Origin: CAZFLM01 sp964519955
GTDB taxonomy: Bacteria; Armatimonadota; Chthonomonadetes; Chthonomonadales; CAJBBX01
Length of the DNA: 64,000 nt
Reading direction: 5' to 3'
Assembly: GCA_964519955.1 (NCBI GenBank)
Contig: CAZFLM010000025.1
Coordinates: forward strand, 1-64,000
This document shows, in pieces, positions 9,297 to 17,029 of the stretch. Every line of letters begins with the position of its first letter. Within the stretch, counting starts at the first letter, position 1. The position numbers were made by a program, and so were the translations under genes. The notes under the pieces are model-generated. The model made no database searches, was not told the DNA's origin, and saw only the letters and a list, made by a program, of their open reading frames with translations.

Positions 9297-9382
9297 GGTG
9301 GCGACGGAGCGCCACCCTCCAGGAGACCGGTTCCTTGCGTCGTGCACACTCGCAGGCTGGAGGGCGGCGCTCCGTCGCCGCC
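9297..9382. repeat. Paired REP-like hairpins in inverted orientation (REPIN-like)
   Basis: Two short hairpins face each other. At 9297-9316 the arms GGTGGCG/CGCCACC enclose ACGGAG. At 9363-9382 the arms GGCGGCG/CGCCGCC enclose CTCCGT, the reverse complement of the first loop. The T-to-C change in one arm is matched by A-to-G in the other, so pairing is preserved. Both carry a CTGGAG head on the outer side. A third solo copy lies at 37946-37965. The arrangement matches REP doublets mobilised by RAYT transposases. It fills the gap between the oxidoreductase and the next gene, where nothing else is seen. Confidence 0.7.
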
Positions 9383-9439
9383 GCGGCTGTACGGGCGACT
9401 TCGCGGGGCTGGTTTGCAGGGGGCATTGGAGGGTCGGGG

Positions 9440-12010
9440 ATGCGTTGTCGATCTGGCGCAGTTGCGTTGCTGGTGGCGGTCTTCTGCTTCTCTCTGCCAC
9501 TCTCGGCGTCCGCGCAATCGGTGAAGCCGGAGGACGAGCCGAAGCTGATCGCCACGCTGCAGAGCGGCGACATCACTGCGAAGGCGCGCGCGTGCCAGCA
9601 GTTGGCCGCCGCCGGCACCAAGGCGGCCGTGCCCGCGCTCGCGTCGCTGCTAGCGGACGAGCACCTGGCGGCATACGCCCGCTCGGCCCTGGAAGCCATC
9701 GCCGACCCGAGCGCCGGCGATGCTCTGCGCAAGGCGCTTAGCACCGTGCGCGGGCGGCAGCTCGTCGGCGTGGTGAACTCGCTGGGCGTGCGCGGCGACG
9801 CTAAGTCGGCTGGAGCCCTCGCGAGGCTGGCTGGCGGGCCGGATGCGGAGTTGGCCGCGGCGTCCCTGGCCGCGCTGAGCCGCATCGAGGCGCCGGAGTC
9901 GGCGAAGGCGATCGGACGGGCGCTCGGATCGGGCACGGACGAGGTCCGGTCTGCCGCGGCGTACGCGAGCCTGGTGGTGGGCGACCGGCGGCTGAAGCAG
10001 GGCAAGCGCGACGAGGCGCTGAAGCTGTACGCCGTGGTGGAGCGGTCTCAAGCAGCCAAGCATCTGCGCCTCGCGGCGACGCAGCGGACCATCGTGACGC
10101 AGGGCGCGGCGGGCATCCCGCTGCTGTTCGAGCAGCTCGCGTCGGCCGACAAGGCCGTTGTCGCTGTCGGGCTGCGCGCAATCCGGCAGATGCCGGGCGT
10201 CGAGGTGACGCGGGCGCTCGTGGCGCGACTGCCGAAGGCGAAGCCGGCCACGCAGGCGCTGCTGGTTCAGGCGCTGCTGGATCGCGGCGACGAGGCGGCG
10301 CTGCCCGGCATCGAGTCCGTGGCGTCTACGGGCGCTCCCGAGGCCAGGCTGGCGGCGATCGCGGCGCTTGGCGAGGTCGGGCAGGCGTCGAGTGTGGCCG
10401 TGCTGCTCAAGTGCGCCACCTCCGCCGCAGTCGAGGCTGAGGTCGCGGCCGCGTGCGCGAGCCTGACGCGGCTGCCGTTCAAGGAGGTCGACGGGGCCGT
10501 ACTGGGCGCGCTGCCGACCGCCAAGCCGGCTGTCCAGACCAGGCTATCGGGCATCCTGGCTGCTCGGCAGTCGCCCGGCGCGGCCGATGTCCTGATGAAG
10601 CTGGCCGCCGGGGCCGATCCCGAGGTACGCAAGGCGTCGCTGCGCGCGCTGGTCGGGCTGAGCAGGCCGGGCGACCTGCCGGAGTTGGTGCGCATCGCCG
10701 CGCAGGCGACCGACGAGGGAGTGCGCGAGGCCGCGGGACGGGCGGCGTTGGCCGCGGCGTGGAAGAGCCCGGACATCGGCGGGAGGAGCGCGCCATTCGC
10801 GGCCGCGATCCGCGATGCGAAGGGCGCCGCGACCAAGGGAGCGCTGCTGGGCCTGCTGGCCGAGATCGGCACCTATCCTGCCTACGGCGTCGTGAAGGAG
10901 GCGGCGAACGACCCCGACGCGCACGTGCGGGCGGCGGCCGTGCAGGCTCTGGCCGACTGGCCGGACGCGACGCCTGCCTCCGTGCTGCTGGGCGTGGCGC
11001 AGAGCGCCGCGGAGGCGCCGGTGCGTTCGGCGGCCCTGCGCGGGGCCATTCGGATGGCCGGGGGACTCGCGGCGGAGTGCGCGCGCCCGTCCGACCAGAT
11101 CACCGATTGGCTGCGCCAGGCGAACGGGCTCATCAAGGCCGACGCCGGCGAGAAGCGGCTGATCCTGTCGGCCCTGGGTGCGCTGAAGAGCGTCGACGGC
11201 CTGCTGCTCATCCAGCCCTACCTCGCGGACCCGGCCGTGCGCGGTGAAGCGGGCCTGGCGGCGCTGCAGGCGGCCAAGGGCGTGCCCGACGAGCAGAAGG
11301 CGATGGCCAAGTCCGTCGTCGAGCAGATCGCGGCATCCGGTGACGAGGGCGTGCGCGCTCAGGCGGCCGAGTTGGCGAAGCAGATCGCCGGCGCGAGCGC
11401 TCCCCTACGCGCCATCGAGCGGGCGGCAGGCGAGATCGACCCGGAGAAGCTCACGTTCCGTGTGCTGTTCGACGGGCGCACATTCGAGGGCTGGGAAGGC
11501 GACACGTTGAACGCGTTCCGCATCGAGGACGGCGCGATCACCGGCGGCAGCATGAAGGCCGGGCTGAAGCAGAACGAGTTCCTGGCGACGACGCGCTGCT
11601 ATGCCAACTTCGTGCTGCGGCTGGAGTGCAAGCTCACGGGGCCGGCGAATGGGGGCATCCAGATCCGGTCGCAGCGCGTGCCGAAGAGCGCGGAGGTCTG
11701 CGGCTACCAGCCGGACATGGACAGCAGCGGCCAGTACTGGGGCTGCCTGTACGACGAGTCGCGGCGCGGGATGCTGGTTCAGGCCGACGTGGCGAAGACG
11801 AAGCCGGTCGTCAAGCTGGACGACTGGAACGCGTACGAGATCCGCTGCGAGGGGCCACGCATCCGCCTGTACGTGAACGGGCTGCTGACGGTCGACTACA
11901 CGGAGAAGGACCCGGACATCCCGCTGTGCGGCATCCTAGCGGTGCAGGTGCACCAGGGCCAGCCGAGCGAGACGCGGTATCGGAACATCCGGATCGCTGA
12001 GCTGCCGTAG
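9440..12010 (+). CDS. Secreted HEAT-repeat protein with C-terminal DUF1080 (3-keto-glycoside hydrolase-like)
   Basis: An 856-residue protein with a signal peptide (MRCRSGAVALLVAVFCFSLPLSASA). Residues about 30-640 are alanine- and leucine-rich HEAT/PBS-lyase-type helical repeats (for example AAVPALASLLADEHLAAYARSAL). Residues about 670-856 form a DUF1080 concanavalin-like domain starting RVLFDGRTFEGWEG, with the usual GGIQIRSQ, GYQPDMD and WNAYEIRCEG motifs. DUF1080 proteins were recently described as 3-keto-disaccharide hydrolases, which would work with Gfo/Idh oxidoreductases such as the neighbour upstream. The start is the ATG after GGAGGG (9428-9433); the frame continues upstream without a signal. 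A perfect hairpin follows the stop. Confidence 0.88.
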   Translation: MRCRSGAVALLVAVFCFSLPLSASAQSVKPEDEPKLIATLQSGDITAKARACQQLAAAGTKAAVPALASLLADEHLAAYARSALEAIADPSAGDALRKALSTVRGRQLVGVVNSLGVRGDAKSAGALARLAGGPDAELAAASLAALSRIEAPESAKAIGRALGSGTDEVRSAAAYASLVVGDRRLKQGKRDEALKLYAVVERSQAAKHLRLAATQRTIVTQGAAGIPLLFEQLASADKAVVAVGLRAIRQMPGVEVTRALVARLPKAKPATQALLVQALLDRGDEAALPGIESVASTGAPEARLAAIAALGEVGQASSVAVLLKCATSAAVEAEVAAACASLTRLPFKEVDGAVLGALPTAKPAVQTRLSGILAARQSPGAADVLMKLAAGADPEVRKASLRALVGLSRPGDLPELVRIAAQATDEGVREAAGRAALAAAWKSPDIGGRSAPFAAAIRDAKGAATKGALLGLLAEIGTYPAYGVVKEAANDPDAHVRAAAVQALADWPDATPASVLLGVAQSAAEAPVRSAALRGAIRMAGGLAAECARPSDQITDWLRQANGLIKADAGEKRLILSALGALKSVDGLLLIQPYLADPAVRGEAGLAALQAAKGVPDEQKAMAKSVVEQIAASGDEGVRAQAAELAKQIAGASAPLRAIERAAGEIDPEKLTFRVLFDGRTFEGWEGDTLNAFRIEDGAITGGSMKAGLKQNEFLATTRCYANFVLRLECKLTGPANGGIQIRSQRVPKSAEVCGYQPDMDSSGQYWGCLYDESRRGMLVQADVAKTKPVVKLDDWNAYEIRCEGPRIRLYVNGLLTVDYTEKDPDIPLCGILAVQVHQGQPSETRYRNIRIAELP

Positions 12011-12040
12011 CATCGTCGTCGGATGGCGGAGGTGGACCAA

Positions 12041-12075
12041 CGAAGGGGTGGCCGCGCTCGTGGGCCGCCCCTTCG
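12041..12075 (+). terminator. Hairpin terminator after the HEAT-DUF1080 gene
   Basis: Arms CGAAGGGG and CCCCTTCG are perfect and extended by a GGCC/GGCC pair across an 8-9 nt loop, 30 nt past the stop codon. There is no run of T after it, so it is a hairpin of the intrinsic-terminator position but not the classical form. Confidence 0.5.
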
Positions 12076-12260
12076 GCACATCCGGCGAGATCGCATGTCA
12101 CTACTGACGCACGGATGTGGAACAAACTGCGGACGAATCGACCGTTCGGGCTATTGAACTGCACGCTCGCTTCCGACAATCCCATTGGCAGGGACGGGAA
12201 TCCGGTATCGCTGCCGAGCCTCCAGTGACCTGCCGACCAGACCTGTGATTGGAGGAAGCG

Positions 12261-12845
12261 ATGAATGTAAGTGGGATCGGCCTGGGTCGTACCGACGCAT
12301 CGTATGCGCTGTCCGGCATCTCCGGGATCAGCTCCGTCGACGAGTCCGGTAGCTCGTCCGGCGTCAGCTCCACGGGCAGCACGACCAGTTCCCCTGCGGC
12401 ATCCGTCGAGATGTCTGGCCCCGCCCAGATGTACGCAAAGCTGCAGAAGCTCCAGGAAGAGGACCCCGACAAGTTCAAGGAGGTGGTCAGCAGCATCGCT
12501 GACGAACTGAGCAGCCAGGCCGAGGCGACCGGCGACACGAAGCTGGCGGACCTCGCGTCGAAGTTCAAGGACGTGGCTGACGGCGGCGATCTCTCGCAGC
12601 TCCAGCCTCCGGCGCCGCCGCAGCAGAACGGCAGCAACGGCGTGGAAGCGGCCTACTCGCAGTCGAGCCAGCAGATGGGCTCCATGCCGCCGCCACCGCC
12701 GCCGCCGAGCGACGACAGTGACAGCAGCAGCAGCAGCACGAGCAGCAGCACCAGCAGTGCGAGCAACATGAGCTCCATCCAGAGCCTGTTCTCGAATATC
12801 AACGACGAGATCGACCAAGCACTCGCGTCTGTCTCGTCCGACTAG
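12261..12845 (+). CDS. Small Ser/Pro-rich protein of unknown function
   Basis: A 194-residue protein I do not recognise. The ATG follows GGAGG at the proper distance; the frame also allows a TTG at 12249. The N-terminal third is Ser/Gly-rich (SGISGISSVDESGSSSGVSS). A central helical block (about 55-110, AQMYAKLQKLQEEDPDKFKEVVSSIADELSSQAEATGD) looks like a folded four-helix or coiled segment, and a PPPPPPP stretch follows. A serine run encoded by AGC repeats precedes a short amphipathic C-terminus. No signal peptide or membrane segment. The layout resembles substrates of secretion systems or scaffold proteins, but this is only a compositional impression. Confidence 0.7.
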   Translation: MNVSGIGLGRTDASYALSGISGISSVDESGSSSGVSSTGSTTSSPAASVEMSGPAQMYAKLQKLQEEDPDKFKEVVSSIADELSSQAEATGDTKLADLASKFKDVADGGDLSQLQPPAPPQQNGSNGVEAAYSQSSQQMGSMPPPPPPPSDDSDSSSSSTSSSTSSASNMSSIQSLFSNINDEIDQALASVSSD

Positions 12846-12970
12846 CAGCCCTTGGTCAGAGACGTTGGGCATGGACCGGCAGCCTGCCCGCACCAAGGGA
12901 GTGCGATGCACTCGTCTCGCCAATACTGGCGACGAGGCGACACCGCACCCCCCTCGGCGTCTCGAGCCGT

Positions 12971-12990
12971 GCCCCGGCTGCCCCCGGGGC
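12971..12990. terminator. Possible bidirectional terminator hairpin
   Basis: GCCCCGG and CCGGGGC pair across a 6-nt loop between two convergent genes (the Ser/Pro-rich protein and the Gly-rich protein). No T tract on either side. The remainder of this 170-bp gap shows nothing recognisable. Confidence 0.35.
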
Positions 12991-13018
12991 CCGACGGCGA
13001 GATCTTCAGGAGATCCCG

Positions 13019-14302
13019 TCAGCGCCCTCTCTCCCCCTTCGTAGACGCATCCTTGACCTCCTCAAAGCCCTCCGGCACGGCAAACAGCCCATCGTCCAGT
13101 CCATCCGTCGACACCGACTTCAGCGTCCAGGTCACCGTCTGCGTCTTGGCCTCGCTCGGCCCGGCGCCGCCCGGCTTGCCGCCTGGCCCCTGTCCGCCGC
13201 CCTGCTGGCCGGGAGGCGGCCCTTGCGGCTGCCCGCCGCTGCCGCTGGGCGGTCCCTGCTGCCCTGAGCCGCTCGGCGGTCCCGGCATTCCGCCCTGAGC
13301 CGAGCCCTTGCTGGCGATGCTGAGTTCAAGCAGAACCGGGAACGCCTTGAGCTTCGCCATCTGCTCGGCCATGGGCCTCAGGAGGCCCTTCCCGAGCGCG
13401 TCGACCTCGAACGCGGACGCGCAGACCGGGAGCAGCGCGAGCTTGTTCTTCGACGCGCCAGACAGGGCGACTTCCTTGGACAGCCACACCTTGCCGGATA
13501 CGTCGAGCGAAGCGATCGGCCCCATCGCGCCAGGCTTCTGGCCTCCGCCACCCGGGCCGCCGCCACCAGGCCCGCCTCCGCCGGGCCCCCCACCGCCAGG
13601 GCCGCCGCCACCGGGCATTCCGCCGCCCGGGAAGCCGCCGCCAGGCATGCGGCCCATGCCGCCTCCGCCTCCGCCGGGTCCGCCGCCACCGGGTCCGCCG
13701 CCGCCGAAGCCTCCCCCAGGACCGCTGCTGTCGACGTCAGGCTCCAACCGCACCGATGCGGTGATGTCGTAGCCCGCCGCCTGGTGCCCTGCCTTGCTCT
13801 CGGCTGTCTTCAGGTCCTTCAGCTTCAACTTGGCGGCGGCGCGCAGGCTCATCGCGGGCTGCTGCCCACTTGACTTGGTCTTGGCAGTCGCCGCAGGGTT
13901 GAGGTAGTCCTTCAGTGGCGACGCGATGTATGTCTTTCTGCTCACGTTCAGAGTGTAGATACGCGCGGCCTTCAGATCGCAAATAACGGTTGTTCCGCCG
14001 CTCGTCTCGATCCGCGCGCGGTCGCCCTTGAGGTAGGTCGTGACCGTGGTGGCCTTACGAGCCGGCGGGAGCTGCTCCGGGTCCATGCCGGGCATGCCCT
14101 CGCCGTTCTCGTCCGGTCCCTCAGCCTGCTGACCGTTGGGGGCTTGCGGGGGAGCATCCTTGGGGGGCTGCGCGGCCGCCTGCACCTCGACGACACTCAC
14201 CACCTTGGTGTCGGCGCGCGCAGCGCCGCCAAGTCCGAGCGCCGAGCAGCAGCACGCAGAAGCGATCGCGGCGTAGCGCCGCACCGTCCATCCTCTTGCC
14301 AT
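13019..14302 (-). CDS. Secreted Gly-rich protein of unknown function with large low-complexity insert
   Basis: A 427-residue exported protein with a signal peptide (WTVRRYAAIASACCCSALGLGGAARA). The folded N-terminal part (about 60-170) is beta-rich and may be an outer-membrane lipoprotein-sorting/DUF4412-like beta sheet (TVTTYLKGDRARIETSGGTTVICDLKAARIYTLNVSRKTY). It is then split by a G/P tract of roughly 60 residues built from GPGGGG-type repeats. A second beta segment (PIASLDVSGKVWLSKEVALSG) follows, then another Pro/Gly/Gln-rich tract and a final beta segment (TVTWTLKSVSTDGLDDGLFAVPEGFEEVK). The ATG at 14302 has GAGGAGG just upstream; 14314 is an alternative. The family link is tentative. 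Confidence 0.75.
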   Translation of the reverse strand: MARGWTVRRYAAIASACCCSALGLGGAARADTKVVSVVEVQAAAQPPKDAPPQAPNGQQAEGPDENGEGMPGMDPEQLPPARKATTVTTYLKGDRARIETSGGTTVICDLKAARIYTLNVSRKTYIASPLKDYLNPAATAKTKSSGQQPAMSLRAAAKLKLKDLKTAESKAGHQAAGYDITASVRLEPDVDSSGPGGGFGGGGPGGGGPGGGGGGMGRMPGGGFPGGGMPGGGGPGGGGPGGGGPGGGGPGGGGQKPGAMGPIASLDVSGKVWLSKEVALSGASKNKLALLPVCASAFEVDALGKGLLRPMAEQMAKLKAFPVLLELSIASKGSAQGGMPGPPSGSGQQGPPSGSGGQPQGPPPGQQGGGQGPGGKPGGAGPSEAKTQTVTWTLKSVSTDGLDDGLFAVPEGFEEVKDASTKGERGR

Positions 14303-14319
14303 CCGCCTCCTCATCCTTC

Positions 14320-14348
14320 CATCGCCGGGGACAGAGGGGGCAGCCCTG
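14320..14348 (-). promoter_or_regulatory. Weaker copy of the CAGGA...GGCGA upstream element
   Basis: Minus strand reads CAGGG, 17 nt, then GGCGATGG, ending 6-18 nt before the possible starts of the Gly-rich protein. Spacing is longer and the first box has one mismatch compared with the other copies in this window. Confidence 0.3.
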
Positions 14349-14446
14349 ATCCACCAACCGCACGCCGCGAAGCGCGGCCATCGGTTTGGTGATACGGGCG
14401 GCAACATGAAGAACAGATGAAGACGGATTCCGGAGCACTGGAGGAT

Positions 14447-14491
14447 GGCCGGCGATCGCAAACGGGGCGTCTGCCTGCGCGATCGCCGGCC
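14447..14491 (-). terminator. Long perfect hairpin after the sialidase-like gene
   Basis: GGCCGGCGATCGC and GCGATCGCCGGCC are perfect 13-nt complementary arms around a 19-nt loop, beginning 18 nt downstream of the sialidase stop on the minus strand. No T run. The rest of the 14315-14508 gap shows no gene. Confidence 0.6.
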
Positions 14492-14508
14492 TGGTGGGAG
14501 GTGCGCGC

Positions 14509-15582
14509 CTACTCGAACGTGACGCCGGTCTTCGTCGGCTTGAAGACCCGGGAGCGAATGGCGGAGTGCTCGCCTTCCTGGTAGTAGACGATGAGCACGC
14601 GGCCCCCGCGCAGCTCCACCATGGCGGGGTAGGCGCCGATGACCGTATCGACCGGCACGTTCGCGCTCCACGTGTGGCCGTCGTCCAGGCTGTAGTGCAG
14701 CGACGTGCCCGGCAGGCGGTGCGCCAGCAGGACGATGCCGGACCGAGTGCGCATCAGGTAGGGCGCGTGGCCCGGGAAGCCGATGGGCGTCGACTTGGTC
14801 CACGTCTTGCCACCGTCCTTCGATTCGGACTGCCACATGATCTGCTCGCCGCGGTTGGAGCGCATCACGCACAGCAGCGACCCGTCCTTGCGCTGGTAGA
14901 TGTCCGGCTCGTCGTTGTCGTCGTTGTCCGGGTCCACGACGATGGGCGCGCTCCAGGTCTTGCCCTTGTCCTTCGAGATGATGACGTACGTCCACACGCG
15001 CAGAGGATCGGGCAACTCCTTGTAGATGGGCAGGATCAGGGTGCCGTCGCGCAGTTGGCGGATAGACGCGCTGCAGCCCCAGTGGTCGTCCGCCGTCGAG
15101 GGCACGAGTTCGGGCTCCGACCAGGTCTGCCCGTTGTCGGTGGAGCGCGCCAGCCAGATCTCCTTGTATCGCGTGCCATTCCCGGGCCGCGTGGAGGAAC
15201 CGCCCGGGTAGTACGTGAACCAATCCACAATGATCGTGCCGTCGCGCAGCACGCAGAGGTGCGGGTCGCGGTCGTCCCAGGGCGTGTCCGCCACGGTGGT
15301 CGCCGGGCCCCACGTCTTGCCGTTGTCGGTCGAGCGCACGGCGCTGACGCGGGCGCCTTTCGGCAGGTCCTTGCTCGGGTGCGAGATGTGCTGATAGCCC
15401 GCGTAGAACACGCACAACAGGTCGCCGTTCTTGAGCCGCGCCACGTCGGGAAAGGCCTGGTAGCAGCCGGCGCCGGCGTCCGAGCAGACCACCTGGAAGC
15501 TGGGCGCGGCCTGCTCGGGGCTCGCGAGCGACGAGTGCAGGCAGACGAGGGCAAGGGCGGCGACGGCGAAGGCTGAGGTCAT
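14509..15582 (-). CDS. Secreted BNR-repeat sialidase-like beta-propeller
   Basis: A 357-residue protein with a signal peptide (FAVAALALVCLHSSLA). It is a six-bladed neuraminidase-type propeller with Asp-box motifs SxDxGxTW: STDNGKTW (about 86), STDNGQTW (about 147), SKDKGKTW (about 202), SKDGGKTW (about 253) and SLDDGHTW (about 296). These Asp-boxes are structural, so hydrolytic activity on sialic acid is not proven; many environmental members are exo-hydrolases of other sugars. The CAGGA...GGCGAA element sits 48 nt upstream of the ATG and a strong hairpin follows the stop, so it appears to be a single-gene transcription unit. Confidence 0.85.
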   Translation of the reverse strand: MTSAFAVAALALVCLHSSLASPEQAAPSFQVVCSDAGAGCYQAFPDVARLKNGDLLCVFYAGYQHISHPSKDLPKGARVSAVRSTDNGKTWGPATTVADTPWDDRDPHLCVLRDGTIIVDWFTYYPGGSSTRPGNGTRYKEIWLARSTDNGQTWSEPELVPSTADDHWGCSASIRQLRDGTLILPIYKELPDPLRVWTYVIISKDKGKTWSAPIVVDPDNDDNDEPDIYQRKDGSLLCVMRSNRGEQIMWQSESKDGGKTWTKSTPIGFPGHAPYLMRTRSGIVLLAHRLPGTSLHYSLDDGHTWSANVPVDTVIGAYPAMVELRGGRVLIVYYQEGEHSAIRSRVFKPTKTGVTFE

Positions 15583-15630
15583 GCGGGTTCTCCGATCGGT
15601 CGGTCTGCGGTTATCGCGGTCGCCTTAGGG

Positions 15631-15657
15631 TTCGCCTCGGCGCGGCGAAGTCCTGCA
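15631..15657 (-). promoter_or_regulatory. Upstream element CAGGA-N14-GGCGAA (sialidase gene)
   Basis: Minus strand reads CAGGA, 14 nt, GGCGAA, 48 nt before the ATG. Here the spacer contains TTCGCC, so TTCGCC/GGCGAA also form an inverted repeat. Same element as upstream of the GH9, GH43-like, GH42-like, DUF4091, GNAT and binding-protein genes. Confidence 0.55.
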
Positions 15658-15696
15658 GGCGGTCGGGGGACGGCGGTTGAGACGGCGCCTGAGAAC

Positions 15697-15807
15697 GGCA
15701 CGAAGCCCGCCTGCGCGGGCTGGACGGCGCGGCGGATGGTGCGTGGGTTGGGAGGTTCAGCCCTCGAAGGAGGGCTTTGTGCCGTCGGTAGGCGCGACTT
15801 CAGTCGC
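15697..15807. repeat. Paired hairpin repeat element (GGCAC-AAGCCC family)
   Basis: Between the divergent sialidase and ThuA genes lie three hairpins. GCCCGC-CTGC-GCGGGC is at 15705-15720. AGCCCTC-GAAG-GAGGGCT is at 15759-15776, followed by TTT. GCGACT-TC-AGTCGC is at 15794-15807. The first two are flanked by GGCACGAAGCCC and GGGCTTTGTGCC, which are inverted copies of each other with one mismatch, so the whole is an inverted doublet of one repeat unit. No coding capacity is seen. The second hairpin could also act as a terminator. Confidence 0.6.
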
Positions 15808-15880
15808 CGGCCCACCGGACCCGCCTGCCAGGAAGCAGCAGCAAGCATTCGGCGCGGATGAGCGCCATAGGGAGGTCGTC

Positions 15881-16921
15881 ATGTTCGTGCCGGGTCTGGT
15901 TACTCTCCTCGTTGTCCTGGCTGCCTTCGGCGCCGCGATCCCGGCGGAAGCCGCGCTGGCAGAGGGGCAGCAGCCGTGGCTCACGTTCCCGGGAGGCGCG
16001 GGGCCGGGGAAGGGCAAGTCGGTGGTGCTGGTGAGCGGCGACGAGGAGTACCGGTCGGAGGAGGCGCTGCCGCAGCTCGCGCGGATCCTGTCCAGGCGGC
16101 AGGGCTTCACGTGTACGGTGCTCTTCGCCATCGATCCGGCGGACGGCTGCATCGATCCGAATGTGACGACGAACATCCCCGGTCTGGAAGCGCTTGACAG
16201 GGCGGACCTCTTGATCATCTTCACGCGCTTCCGCAACCTGCCGGACGAGCAGATGAAGCACGTGGTGGACTACATCGAGAGCGGGCGGCCGGTCATCGGC
16301 ATGCGGACGGCCACGCACGCCTTCAACCTGAGCGGCGGATCGTACCGCGAGTACACCTGGGACTGCAAGGACGCCGGCCACGAGGGCGGGTTCGGGCGGC
16401 GCGTGCTGGGCGAGACCTGGGTGAACCACCATGGCGTCCACGGCACCGAGGGCACCCGCGGCGTCGCGGCGCCCGGCAAGGAGAACCACCCGATCCTGCG
16501 CGGCATCGCGCCGGGCTCCATCTTCGGGCCGACCGACGTCTACGAGGTGCGCCTGCCGCTGCCCGGCGACAGCGAGCCGATCGTGCTGGGCGAGGTGACC
16601 GCCACGTTGGCGCCGGACTCGCCGGCGGTGGCAGCGAAGAACAACCCGATGATGCCGGTCGCCTGGACGCGGACGTACACGGGGAAGCAGGGGAAGGCCG
16701 CGCGCGTCTTCACCACGACTATGGGCGCGTCGGTAGACCTGCTGCACGAGGGTACGCGGCGCATGCTCGTGAACGCGGCCTACTGGGCGCTCAAAATGGA
16801 GGCGAAGATCCCCGCGCACTCCAACGTCGACCTGGTCGGCGAGTACAAGCCCACCGCGTTCCGGTTCCGCAAGGACGAGGAGTGGAAGCCGGGCGTGAAG
16901 CCCGCCGACCTGCCGGGATAG
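15881..16921 (+). CDS. Secreted ThuA-domain protein
   Basis: A 346-residue protein with a signal peptide (LVTLLVVLAAFGAAIPAEAALA) followed by a ThuA-like class I glutamine-amidotransferase fold. Typical motifs are VVLVSGDEEYRSEEALPQLARIL at the start, LLIIFTRFRNLPDEQMKHVVDYIESGRPVIGMRTATHAF in the middle and HPILRGIAPGSIFGPTDVYEV later. ThuA proteins occur in disaccharide and polysaccharide utilisation loci; the catalytic role is unsettled. The ATG has GGAGG five bases upstream. A perfect 13-bp hairpin ends the unit. A weak CAGGA...GGCG-type element lies at 15829-15860. Confidence 0.87.
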   Translation: MFVPGLVTLLVVLAAFGAAIPAEAALAEGQQPWLTFPGGAGPGKGKSVVLVSGDEEYRSEEALPQLARILSRRQGFTCTVLFAIDPADGCIDPNVTTNIPGLEALDRADLLIIFTRFRNLPDEQMKHVVDYIESGRPVIGMRTATHAFNLSGGSYREYTWDCKDAGHEGGFGRRVLGETWVNHHGVHGTEGTRGVAAPGKENHPILRGIAPGSIFGPTDVYEVRLPLPGDSEPIVLGEVTATLAPDSPAVAAKNNPMMPVAWTRTYTGKQGKAARVFTTTMGASVDLLHEGTRRMLVNAAYWALKMEAKIPAHSNVDLVGEYKPTAFRFRKDEEWKPGVKPADLPG

Positions 16922-16937
16922 CCGTCCAGACTGAACA

Positions 16938-16977
16938 TCCGGGCCGCCTGCCCGTCTACAAGCTCAGGCGGCCCGGA
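16938..16977 (+). terminator. Perfect hairpin after the ThuA gene
   Basis: TCCGGGCCGCCTG and CAGGCGGCCCGGA are perfect 13-nt arms around a 14-nt loop, starting 16 nt past the stop. No T tract. Confidence 0.6.
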
Positions 16978-17029
16978 CGACCCTCCAGTCGTGCGAGCCC
17001 ATCGCTGGTTCCATCTGGGGGCAGACGAC

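Noticed and set aside
13308..13772. Proline-rich plus-strand frame antisense to the Gly-rich protein
   Set aside because: It is the complement of the GPGGGG tract; there is no ribosome site, and the minus-strand gene has a signal peptide.
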